Below are positions 34,052 to 41,901 of a stretch of DNA of 64,000 nucleotides, piece after piece. Within the stretch, counting starts at the first letter, position 1, and every line of letters begins with the position of its first letter. The translations under genes were made by a program, and so were the position numbers. The notes under the pieces are model-generated. The model was not told where the DNA came from and ran no database searches. It worked only from the letters and a program-made list of their open reading frames with translations. Source of the stretch: Phaeocystidibacter sp965659415 (GTDB taxonomy: Bacteria; Bacteroidota; Bacteroidia; Flavobacteriales; Schleiferiaceae); the NCBI GenBank assembly GCA_965659415.1, contig CBFHVA010000009.1, forward strand, positions 1-64,000, given 5' to 3'.

Positions 34052-34837
34052 TCAATACCACTTGCTGCCGAAATTAAAACTTACATAAATCTGCCACCAC
34101 AACGTGGGGTTATCTACTCTGGCCATAACTGGAACACCCGTTTCGACATCTTCTCCGAATGCGCCAAACCAGTTGGGATAGAAGTCGAAAATCGTTCCCA
34201 CTTCCATCGCCGTTATCTTTTGATCTAAAAAATTGTAATCGAAACTCGCGCCTACCTTAGCATAAACACCTGGTCGCAGCTGAAGTTCACTGAATCCAGT
34301 AAAAAAAGGAGCCTCTCCAAAAATCTGAGCGTTATCGTGTATATCTGGGTCATAACGCTCTGTACGGTCCACTAAAATTCCATCGCCCGTAGTTCTCCGA
34401 ACGTCTACATAAATAGGTTTCAGCATTCCCAATGCTACTCCGCCATAAGTCTGGAGCGAAATAGAAAGTGAACCTTGGTCTTGTTTATCATACAACACAC
34501 GCTCGCGTCCATACCCTACTCTGAAGGCAAAGAAGTCGTTTATTTTACCATAAGTAAAACTGCGTGCAGATCCCAAAATACTTTGGGCAGGGTACTTAAT
34601 TTCACGCGGATGGCGGTATGCCGTGTAATCAATTTCATAACCCAATTTCGTAAAACCATCGGTCCATGATAACCTTCTAAAATTCACTCCTGGCCAGGGC
34701 GACCCGGTATGGAGTACCACGCCAATAGTAAACTCTTCGTTGTAAAGCGTGCGCTCCCAATCAACCTCGTCCAAGTTTTGAGCATGAATAAAGGTGAAGC
34801 TCAAACAAAATCCCAACAGCAATAAGGTACTACGCAT
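34052..34837 (-). CDS. Probable outer-membrane beta-barrel protein
   Basis: A 261-residue secreted protein with a signal peptide (TLLLLGFCLSFTFIHAQ). The mature part has alternating aromatic/hydrophobic strands (TIGVVLHTGSPWPGVNFRRL, GYEIDYTAYRH, FFAFRVGYGRERVLYD, LSISLQTYGGVALGML) and ends in a final strand WQIYVSFNFGSKWY, as expected for a barrel. Function unknown. Its start overlaps the end of ytxJ by 8 bases and its stop is 3 bases from lipA, so the four genes (small lipoprotein, ytxJ, this, lipA) form one unit. Confidence 0.75.
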   Translation of the reverse strand: MRSTLLLLGFCLSFTFIHAQNLDEVDWERTLYNEEFTIGVVLHTGSPWPGVNFRRLSWTDGFTKLGYEIDYTAYRHPREIKYPAQSILGSARSFTYGKINDFFAFRVGYGRERVLYDKQDQGSLSISLQTYGGVALGMLKPIYVDVRRTTGDGILVDRTERYDPDIHDNAQIFGEAPFFTGFSELQLRPGVYAKVGASFDYNFLDQKITAMEVGTIFDFYPNWFGAFGEDVETGVPVMARVDNPTLWWQIYVSFNFGSKWY

Positions 34838-35168
34838 GTGCCAACCATTCTTTTACTACCTCGTTTCCAACGCGGTCGTGTGAAGCATTGGCCACGCATT
34901 TAGCATTGCGAATCCAGAGTAATTGGGGAGATTTATGCACTACCGAATAGCGTTGAGCAATGGCATTACTCACATCGCGATAGCGCAATAAGTCAAGGTA
35001 ATACAGGGGGAGATGATCCACACTCTCGCCTTTCAACTGGCGTTGAGCCATGGAACTGATGAAACAACGAGTACTGTGCTTGTATATCAACACACCATCT
35101 CCTTCACTGGACTTTTGATCCAACGCATCCAAATCAGAAATGGATGTAAGATGATATGCTTCTTTCAT
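34830..35168 (-). CDS. ytxJ: YtxJ-like bacillithiol-system protein
   Basis: A 112-residue thioredoxin-fold protein of the YtxJ family, associated with bacillithiol redox chemistry. The key motif is KHSTRCFISSMAQ, with a single active-site Cys in place of CxxC, as in monothiol bacilliredoxins; the later SPQLLWIRNAKCV region corresponds to the cis-Pro strand (family SPQ). Start ATG lies directly after the stop of a 41-residue lipoprotein gene. Presence implies a bacillithiol-type low-molecular-weight thiol in the host, which is known for parts of Bacteroidota. Confidence 0.88.
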   Translation of the reverse strand: MKEAYHLTSISDLDALDQKSSEGDGVLIYKHSTRCFISSMAQRQLKGESVDHLPLYYLDLLRYRDVSNAIAQRYSVVHKSPQLLWIRNAKCVANASHDRVGNEVVKEWLAHA

Positions 35169-35294
35169 TTAAACTCTTTGTTCCACATCAGGCTGGCCTG
35201 CGTCTCCTTGGAAAGCAGGGCAAGGTTCTGACGAACCACAAGATGCTACTAGTAATCCAACAGCGGCAATCAATGCAAAGGTAACTCGCTTCAT
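35169..35294 (-). CDS. 41-residue lipoprotein upstream of ytxJ
   Basis: A very short gene: MKRVTFALIAAVGLLVASC is a complete lipoprotein signal with Cys 19, and the mature part is only about 22 residues (CGSSEPCPAFQGDAGQPD...) with a second Cys in a PCPA motif. Its TAA stop is followed at once by the ytxJ ATG, so the two are translated together. Other flavobacterial genomes carry similar tiny 'CPA' lipoproteins as far as I recall. Role unknown; the free Cys next to a thiol-redox gene is suggestive only. Confidence 0.7.
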   Translation of the reverse strand: MKRVTFALIAAVGLLVASCGSSEPCPAFQGDAGQPDVEQRV

Positions 35295-35381
35295 AGCGGT
35301 GTTTTTTATGTTCTTTGTATAAACGACAAATGTAACGAAAATAGCGCAAGCGCTCTAAAGAGATTTCTTACGCCCTTTACC

Positions 35382-36101
35382 ATGAACGCTGAATATCAAC
35401 CTTTACGTGCACATCTACCAAAAAGTTGGATGAATATCCTTAATTCACCCCTATTCAACACCCAAATGGACGAGTTGTTTGAAAGGGTGGATGAGCTTTA
35501 TTTGCAAGAGACGGTATATCCATCAAAGCCCTTAGTTTTCGAAGCCTTGAGGTATACTTCATTCGAAAACGCTAAAGTGGTTATTGTGGGTCAGGATCCA
35601 TACTTCAACCCAGGGCAAGCCCACGGATTAGCCTTTAGCGTAAATGATGGGATAAAGATTCCACCTTCGTTGCGCAACATTTTTAAAGAGATTGCGCAGT
35701 CTCAAAATTGCAATCCGCCACAAAATGGAAATCTCACTCTTTGGGCTGAGCAAGGCGTATTGCTCCTAAACGCTCATCTCACGGTGAGAGCAGGTGAAGC
35801 ACTAAGCCATGAGCACGTGGGTTGGCCTATCTTTACCGACGCCATTATTCAGGCATTGAGTCACAGGGGAAATGTGGTGTTCATGCTCTGGGGGAAGGAT
35901 GCAAAAAGTAAAGCTAAATACATTGATCAGGAGAATAATCAAATTCTTCTAGCTCCGCATCCATCGCCATTATCTGCTTACCGAGGATTTCTCGGTTGCG
36001 GACATTTCAAGAAAGCCAATGATTCTCTCGTGAAATATGGAGAAAAACCAATAGATTGGTGTACACTTAATCACGATTTATTTTCAAACATCGATTCATA
36101 A
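35382..36101 (+). CDS. ung: Uracil-DNA glycosylase, family 1
   Basis: A 239-residue base-excision repair enzyme removing uracil from DNA. Motif A reads GQDPYFNPGQAHGLAFSV: the water-activating Asp (D72) is intact but the normally conserved His after Tyr (GQDPYH) is Phe (F75). Motif B HPSPLSAYRGFLGCGHF with the transition-state His and the minor-groove loop is normal, as are LLLNAHLTVRAG, HVGWPIFTDAII and MLWGKDAKSKAKYI. Length and order match family 1. It stands alone, 4 bases before rmuC. Confidence 0.95.
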   Translation: MNAEYQPLRAHLPKSWMNILNSPLFNTQMDELFERVDELYLQETVYPSKPLVFEALRYTSFENAKVVIVGQDPYFNPGQAHGLAFSVNDGIKIPPSLRNIFKEIAQSQNCNPPQNGNLTLWAEQGVLLLNAHLTVRAGEALSHEHVGWPIFTDAIIQALSHRGNVVFMLWGKDAKSKAKYIDQENNQILLAPHPSPLSAYRGFLGCGHFKKANDSLVKYGEKPIDWCTLNHDLFSNIDS

Positions 36102-36104
36102 GCA

Positions 36105-37406
36105 ATGGACCTCATCGCCATCGTTGCCGTACTTTTCGCCGCTGTTGCCGGATTTGCCATGGGCACGCTCTATGCACGTAAGAACAAGGGAGAAGAGTCT
36201 ATTAGTCCTGAATTATACGAGCGCGAAAAACAGGAAAGTGCCCAGCTCAAAGCAGAAGCTCAGCGGCTTCAAGAAGAAATCATCCAACTTAATCGTCAAG
36301 TTTCTTCACACGAAAGTGAACGCGTAGAGATGCAACGCCGACTCGATGAGCATCAGTCGGAAATGGACAAACTTCGTGATGAGTTTTACAAACAATTCAA
36401 ACTGACGGCGAGCGAAATCCTCGAAAAGAATACGGAAAGCTTCAGAAAGAAGAGTGCCGAGGACATGAATACGGTTCTCAATCCGCTTCAAGAAAAGTTG
36501 AACTCCTTCGAAAAGAAGGTGCAAGATACCTATGAAAAGGGATTGAAGGAAAGGTCAGCACTGAGTACCGAGCTCAAAAAGCTGATGGAGAACAATCAGT
36601 CTCTTCAAGAAGAAGCGAGTAACCTCACGCGCGCCTTAAAGGGCGATGTAAAGAAGCAAGGTAATTGGGGCGAGGTTGTCTTAAAACGTCTTCTGGAATC
36701 ATCAGGATTAACCGAAGGTCAGGAGTTTGAAACTCAGGAAAGTCACGTTTCTGAAGAAGGACGAAGATTGCAGCCCGATGTGGTTGTTCACTTGCCCGAC
36801 GATAAATATGTGGTGATCGATTCCAAGGTATCACTCATTGGTTACGACAAATGGGTGGCTGCCGAAAACGATGAAGATCGACAAAGCGCTTTAAAAGAAC
36901 ACTTACTTTCCGTCAACGCCCATTTGGAAGGCCTAAGCAACAAGAAATATCAGGAGCTACACGGAGATCAAAGTCCGGATTTCGTTTTGCTATTTATCCC
37001 AATTGAAGGAGCCTTCAATGCAGCTCTGCAAAACGATCATCGGCTATATGAAAAAGCATTGGAACGCAACATCGTCATTGTAAGTACGACTACCCTACTC
37101 GCTACCCTCCGAACCGTGGCTTCCATATGGCGACAAGAAAAGCGCAACCGAAATATCGAGGAAATTGCGGATGAAGGCGCGAAATTGTACGACAAGTTCG
37201 TGTCCTTTGTAGACGACCTCACCAAGCTAGGCGATCAACTGATGACCACTCAAAAAACGTATGATAAGGCTATCAATAAACTGAATACGGGAAGGGGTAA
37301 TTTGGTAAAGCGAGCCGAAAACATGCGTAAATTAGGACTTCAAACAACAAAACGACTCTCTCAGAAGTTGTTGAATGATGATGAGGAATCCGAAGACGTA
37401 CAGTAA
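36105..37406 (+). CDS. rmuC: RmuC-family DNA recombination protein
   Basis: A 433-residue protein with an N-terminal membrane helix (AIVAVLFAAVAGFAMGTLY), a long coiled coil (about residues 35-180; repeated QLKAEAQRLQEEIIQLNRQ, EMDKLRDEFYKQFK), and the C-terminal RmuC nuclease-like domain from about 185: GNWGEVVLKRLLESSGL, DVVVHLPDDKYVVIDSKVSL, FIPIEGAFNAAL and TTLLATLRTVASIWRQEKRN. The family limits DNA inversions and rearrangements, possibly as a restriction-like nuclease. Its 3' end overlaps the GWxTD protein gene. Confidence 0.93.
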   Translation: MDLIAIVAVLFAAVAGFAMGTLYARKNKGEESISPELYEREKQESAQLKAEAQRLQEEIIQLNRQVSSHESERVEMQRRLDEHQSEMDKLRDEFYKQFKLTASEILEKNTESFRKKSAEDMNTVLNPLQEKLNSFEKKVQDTYEKGLKERSALSTELKKLMENNQSLQEEASNLTRALKGDVKKQGNWGEVVLKRLLESSGLTEGQEFETQESHVSEEGRRLQPDVVVHLPDDKYVVIDSKVSLIGYDKWVAAENDEDRQSALKEHLLSVNAHLEGLSNKKYQELHGDQSPDFVLLFIPIEGAFNAALQNDHRLYEKALERNIVIVSTTTLLATLRTVASIWRQEKRNRNIEEIADEGAKLYDKFVSFVDDLTKLGDQLMTTQKTYDKAINKLNTGRGNLVKRAENMRKLGLQTTKRLSQKLLNDDEESEDVQ

Positions 37407-38733
37407 ATACATCTTATTCTTGACCGTATCTTTTGTGATGACGGGGTGCTCTCAGCGCAGTGGTTTGGGTGCTGTAAATCTTTCCCACGTCTATCAAAAA
37501 AATGGAGTCCTTGTGCGTCCAAAGATTCGAATCTTCAACGAGAATAAATACGAGAGTTCCATTAATTTTTCCTTCTCATCGGAAGAGATGCTCTACATCC
37601 GGTCACCCAAAACGGGTCGATATAAGGCCAACGTTGATGTGGAAGTGTATATGTACGAAACCTTTGAGAGAATCAACCTGATTGATACATCCTTTCTCAC
37701 CATTCGCGATTCTGTAGACGCTATTTATCCAAAAGAGATCCGGGGAAGAATGGTTGTAGATGTGGCGACTAGCTTGCCAAAAGACACTTACGTATTGCTC
37801 ATTCGATTTAGGGATAGAAATCGAAAACTCTATTTTGACGAAGTCCGAATCCTGGAAAGAACCGATCCACTCAGTGATCAAAATTACCTCCTATTGAATT
37901 CGGATTCCACGGTAGTTTTTGGTCACCACATACAACGGGACACACCTTACCGATTGTTACACAATGCATCTGCCTCGAGTTTCAACGTATCCTATTACCA
38001 TCGGGAGTTTGAATTAGCAGCACCCCCATTCGTGGTCAAGGAGCCAAAGGTGTTCGACTACACGCCCGACAGCAGTTTCACCATTGAGAACGGCGCTGCT
38101 TTTACCATCGATAAGACTGGATTCTATCATTTTCAAACAGAGCGGGATACTCGTATGGGGTATACCCTCTTCCATTATTACGATAATTATCCATTGGTCA
38201 CTTCCAAAGAACACCTCTCAGGTCCGATGAGATACCTGACTTCCAACCTTGAATACGAGGGAATTGATATCGAATCGGATGACACCTCAAAAATTGAAGT
38301 AGATAAATTTTGGATACGGCACGCTGGAACGGTTGAGCGCGCCCGTGATCAGGTGGAAGAGTTCTACTCAAGGGTTGAGGCGGCCAACATCTTCTTCACT
38401 TCATACACCGAAGGGTGGCGTACGGATAGAGGCATTTTGTATGTGGTATACGGTCCACCGACGAACATTTATCGCGACAATGAAACCGAAACCTGGGTAT
38501 ATGGTGAAGAGGCGAGCTCCTTGAGTTATACCTTTGTATTCGATAAAATGATTAACCCTTTCTCCAATAACGATTTTGCACTGCGGAGAAAGTCGACCTA
38601 CCGATACGGTTGGGGCCTTGCCCTTGAGTCATGGCGACATGGCCGTATTTACGATGCAGAAGACATAAAACGAGCTCAAGATGAACGAGACCAACAACTC
38701 CGGCAAACAGCCCCACCTTATTTATGGTATTAG
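37381..38733 (+). CDS. GWxTD-domain lipoprotein
   Basis: About 450 residues starting with a lipoprotein signal (YILFLTVSFVMTGC). Three consecutive ATGs occur at 37375, 37378 and 37381; the last gives the most compact signal. The mature protein is beta-rich for about 300 residues, then carries the GWxTD domain (TEGWRTDRGILYVVYGPPTNIY, about residue 360). The family is common in Bacteroidota with unknown function, usually envelope-located. Its gene overlaps rmuC by about 26 bases and rlmB by 53 bases, which is dense packing for three functionally different genes. Confidence 0.88.
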   Translation: MRNPKTYSKYILFLTVSFVMTGCSQRSGLGAVNLSHVYQKNGVLVRPKIRIFNENKYESSINFSFSSEEMLYIRSPKTGRYKANVDVEVYMYETFERINLIDTSFLTIRDSVDAIYPKEIRGRMVVDVATSLPKDTYVLLIRFRDRNRKLYFDEVRILERTDPLSDQNYLLLNSDSTVVFGHHIQRDTPYRLLHNASASSFNVSYYHREFELAAPPFVVKEPKVFDYTPDSSFTIENGAAFTIDKTGFYHFQTERDTRMGYTLFHYYDNYPLVTSKEHLSGPMRYLTSNLEYEGIDIESDDTSKIEVDKFWIRHAGTVERARDQVEEFYSRVEAANIFFTSYTEGWRTDRGILYVVYGPPTNIYRDNETETWVYGEEASSLSYTFVFDKMINPFSNNDFALRRKSTYRYGWGLALESWRHGRIYDAEDIKRAQDERDQQLRQTAPPYLWY

Positions 38734-39448
38734 GCCGGTAATTGAAGCCATAGAAGAAGGTCTCGAAATAGACAGGATATACGTTCAGAAAGGAGCCCGT
38801 GGAGGCGTTTTCCAAGAACTCTGGCCATATATCAAGGAACGCGGACTCCCGTTCAAACATGTGCCCCTAGATAAACTAAATAAGCTCACTCGGAAAAATC
38901 ATCAAGGGGTAATCGCCTACGTGAGTGCCGTACCCTTTGGAAATATTGAAGACATTCTCCCTTCGATTTGGGAGAAAGGAGAAACACCACTCGTCTTGCT
39001 GCTCGATCGCCTTACAGACGTGCGCAATGTTGGTGCCATCGCCCGAAGCGCTGAATGTGCTGGAGTTCACGCCATCGTTATTCCTGAAAAGAACTCGGCT
39101 CCCATGCATGAGGATGCCGTTAAGAGTAGTGCCGGTGCTTTACTTCGAGTACCGGTTTGTCGCGTGAAAAACCTTCAAGATGCCCTGCACATCCTGCACG
39201 ATTCAGGCTTGAAATCGGTGGCGTGCACGGAAAAAACAGAAGATGGTTTATACTCCCCTGATTTCTCACAGCCTATGGCTATTGTAATGGGATCAGAAGA
39301 GGATGGGATTTCACCCGCAGTGATGCGCTTATGTAAACACCGGGCACGCATCCCAATGATGGGGAATATCGGCTCCTTAAATGTGAGTGTGGCTGCAGGT
39401 ATCATCTTGTGGGAGGCAGTACGACAACGACAGCTGGCTGCAGAGTAA
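38681..39448 (+). CDS. rlmB: 23S rRNA (guanosine-2'-O-)-methyltransferase RlmB-type
   Basis: A 255-residue SPOUT methyltransferase that 2'-O-methylates a guanosine in 23S rRNA (G2251 in E. coli numbering for RlmB). The N-terminal substrate-binding domain has LIYGIRPVIEAIEEGLEIDRIYVQKG and KNHQGVIAYVS. The trefoil-knot domain has LLDRLTDVRNVGAIARSAECAGV, IVMGSEEDGISP and IPMMGNIGSLNVSVAAGIIL, with the catalytic Arg in the first. The start lies inside the upstream GWxTD gene; the N-terminal motif begins at residue 14 as usual. Confidence 0.94.
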   Translation: MNETNNSGKQPHLIYGIRPVIEAIEEGLEIDRIYVQKGARGGVFQELWPYIKERGLPFKHVPLDKLNKLTRKNHQGVIAYVSAVPFGNIEDILPSIWEKGETPLVLLLDRLTDVRNVGAIARSAECAGVHAIVIPEKNSAPMHEDAVKSSAGALLRVPVCRVKNLQDALHILHDSGLKSVACTEKTEDGLYSPDFSQPMAIVMGSEEDGISPAVMRLCKHRARIPMMGNIGSLNVSVAAGIILWEAVRQRQLAAE

Positions 39449-39459
39449 ATTAGGTTTCC

Positions 39460-39467
39460 TAACTTTA
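39460..39467 (+). promoter_or_regulatory. -7 box TAACTTTA before the M1 peptidase gene
   Basis: Seven of eight positions match TAnnTTTG (A for the final G). It ends 6 bases before the ATG at 39474, again implying a very short leader. Confidence 0.4.
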
Positions 39468-39473
39468 GCTGCT

Positions 39474-41882
39474 ATGCTGAAAATAACTGTTCTACTTGCT
39501 TGCATCGGTCTATCCTTTTCCCTTTGCGCACAAAAAGCGGTGCATCTCTCTCCTGAAGGAAGTTGCGCGCATTTCAAAAGTGCCATTCCTTCAGCGGCTG
39601 TTCCCAATTTAGATCACTCTTTTTTAAGTGATACATTCGACATTCAGCACACCCATTTGAGTTATGACTTTCGGCATTTACCGCAAACTGGAATTATTGG
39701 AAAGGCGGAACTTCAAGTAGTCATGCTCCATCAAACCAGCGTTTTTCGGTTTGAGTTGGATGGGCTGGGATTACTCATAAGCTCGGCAAAAATTAACGAT
39801 TCCACTGTAACTCAAGGTGGATCAGGTAGCATGCGCGAACTTTATATTCCATCGGGAACTTGGGCGGTAAACGACACTGCATTGGTGGAAATTTGGTTCG
39901 CCGGCCCAGGCGGAAGCGACTTCACAGGCTGGGGCGGATGGCATCACAGCAGTCCATATTTCTTCAACCTTGGTGTTGGTTTTGGAGCCAATCCGCATTC
40001 CTATGGAAGGTCCATGTTCCCCACCTTCGATAACTTCATCGAACACAGCACCTACTCGTTTGACATAATCACAGTGGCTCCAAGAAGAGCTTATGCCAAT
40101 GGGATTCGCACAAACCTAGTTCGAACGGGAGACACCATTGTACAATCATGGAGTTGTACCCACCCGATCCCCTCCTACCTTGTTGGAATTGCCATTTCCA
40201 ATTACTCTGAGCTCCGCGATACGCTTACCACTTCCATGGGCACGGTGCCTTCATTGATCACAGCACGACCAAACGATACCGCCAATGTTCGAAGGTCGTT
40301 CAGGAATCTTCAAGGGATACTCAACTCTTTCGAATCGAGATTCGGACCGTACATATGGGATAAAGTAGGCTATGCCATGACTACCCAAGGTGCGATGGAA
40401 CATGCGACTAGCGTGCACTTACCTGTTTCATTGGCCAATGGAACTTTAATGGGAGAAGATATTATCGCTCATGAACTCGCCCATCATTGGTGGGGAAATT
40501 TGATTACTTGTGAGAAAGCGGAGGACATGTGGATAAACGAAGGAATGGCTGAATTTTCGTCGCATCTGTATGAAGAAGATATATACGACAGAGATCGATA
40601 CATGCAAACCGTTAGAGGAAACCAACTGCAAGTGTTAAACTACGCTCATGCGCAGGATGGCGGTTACATGGCGCTGAATGGTGTAGACCACGGCACCACA
40701 TATGGCATGACTGTCTACAACAAAGGTGCTTGTGTTGGACATAATTTGCGAGGATATTTAGGCGATTCGGCATTCAGTTACGCTTCCCTCCAAATTTTTG
40801 ACAATCACGCTTTTGAGAACTTCACCTCCGCTCGATTCGAAAGCCTATTGACTCAGTATACCGGTGTGAATATGTCGGATTTCTTTGATGACCAAGTGTA
40901 TGCACCTGGACATGTAGCCGTTTCTGCTTCAATCATCTCTGAAAACAACAACGGAGGACTCTATGACATCGAAGTAGAAATACGTCAGCACCGGCAAAGC
41001 CGACCCGATTATCTGAAGGACGCACCTATGCTCCTGAAGGTATACATGCTTAACGACACCCTAGAGATGCCCGTTCGCGTTACCAACAACATGGTTCGGC
41101 ACTCACTTTACAGCTTGCCTTCTAAGCCTGTATATGTGACTATCAATGAAGGTGATGATTATTTGACGGGTACCACGTACAAGAGAGCTGAAGGCAATGG
41201 ATATGGCATCTTCATACTCGATGAAGCAAAAGCGCGGTTGATTGTCAACAACTCTAGTAGCCCCTACAGCATTTACATCGCTCACCATTGGGCAGGACCC
41301 GAAGGCCCTTCTCCAGCGGGAGCACGATTATCTGCGAATCGGTTTTGGACCATTGATGGAGTGAATGCCGCTCAGGGTGATGTTGAGCTTCGATTGACCT
41401 ATGATGCCCGTGCCCAAAGTGGAGGTTTGGATGCAGACCTTGTAAGTAGCACGGAAGATAGTCTTGGTTTATACTACCGAGCGAACTCCAATTCTCCTTG
41501 GAGCGGATATCCTTTCTACACTGTAAATCCCATGGGCTCACCGACGGATGGTTTTGGGAACATCACCTTGCATAAAATAGTTCCTGGAGAGTATGTGTTT
41601 GCCAATACGAACTCGGTGGGAATCGCGGAAGGAGAAAAGGCTAAAGGTCTTTTAGTTTATCCCAATCCTGCTGATGGAACGGTGGTGATTGAATTATTTG
41701 TGGACGGTACGAATAGTTCGCTGGTAGAAGTATTGGGCACGGATGGAAAGACCGTTCTTGCTAATCAAAGTTCAGTAAATCAGGGTTGGAATACCATTGA
41801 GCTTGATGTTAGCAGCTTGGCCAGTGGTTCGTATATCGTGAGAACAGAAATGGGCGAACAGAAAGTACTGATCGCCCATTAA
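39474..41882 (+). CDS. M1-family aminopeptidase with T9SS sorting domain
   Basis: An 802-residue secreted zinc peptidase. The signal peptide is LKITVLLACIGLSFSLCAQ. The exopeptidase substrate motif GAMEN appears as GAMEHATSVHLP, and the zinc site is HELAHHWWGN with the third ligand in EDMWINEGMAEF (HEXXH-x18-E). The tail (YPNPADGTVVIELFVDG ... SYIVRTEMGEQKVLIAH) is a type A T9SS sorting domain, so the enzyme acts outside the cell or on its surface. The start at 39474 is chosen because it begins the signal peptide; longer in-frame extensions run into rlmB. It probably trims peptides for uptake. Confidence 0.93.
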   Translation: MLKITVLLACIGLSFSLCAQKAVHLSPEGSCAHFKSAIPSAAVPNLDHSFLSDTFDIQHTHLSYDFRHLPQTGIIGKAELQVVMLHQTSVFRFELDGLGLLISSAKINDSTVTQGGSGSMRELYIPSGTWAVNDTALVEIWFAGPGGSDFTGWGGWHHSSPYFFNLGVGFGANPHSYGRSMFPTFDNFIEHSTYSFDIITVAPRRAYANGIRTNLVRTGDTIVQSWSCTHPIPSYLVGIAISNYSELRDTLTTSMGTVPSLITARPNDTANVRRSFRNLQGILNSFESRFGPYIWDKVGYAMTTQGAMEHATSVHLPVSLANGTLMGEDIIAHELAHHWWGNLITCEKAEDMWINEGMAEFSSHLYEEDIYDRDRYMQTVRGNQLQVLNYAHAQDGGYMALNGVDHGTTYGMTVYNKGACVGHNLRGYLGDSAFSYASLQIFDNHAFENFTSARFESLLTQYTGVNMSDFFDDQVYAPGHVAVSASIISENNNGGLYDIEVEIRQHRQSRPDYLKDAPMLLKVYMLNDTLEMPVRVTNNMVRHSLYSLPSKPVYVTINEGDDYLTGTTYKRAEGNGYGIFILDEAKARLIVNNSSSPYSIYIAHHWAGPEGPSPAGARLSANRFWTIDGVNAAQGDVELRLTYDARAQSGGLDADLVSSTEDSLGLYYRANSNSPWSGYPFYTVNPMGSPTDGFGNITLHKIVPGEYVFANTNSVGIAEGEKAKGLLVYPNPADGTVVIELFVDGTNSSLVEVLGTDGKTVLANQSSVNQGWNTIELDVSSLASGSYIVRTEMGEQKVLIAH

Positions 41883-41901
41883 TCTAGTCTGATTAGCGGT
41901 T

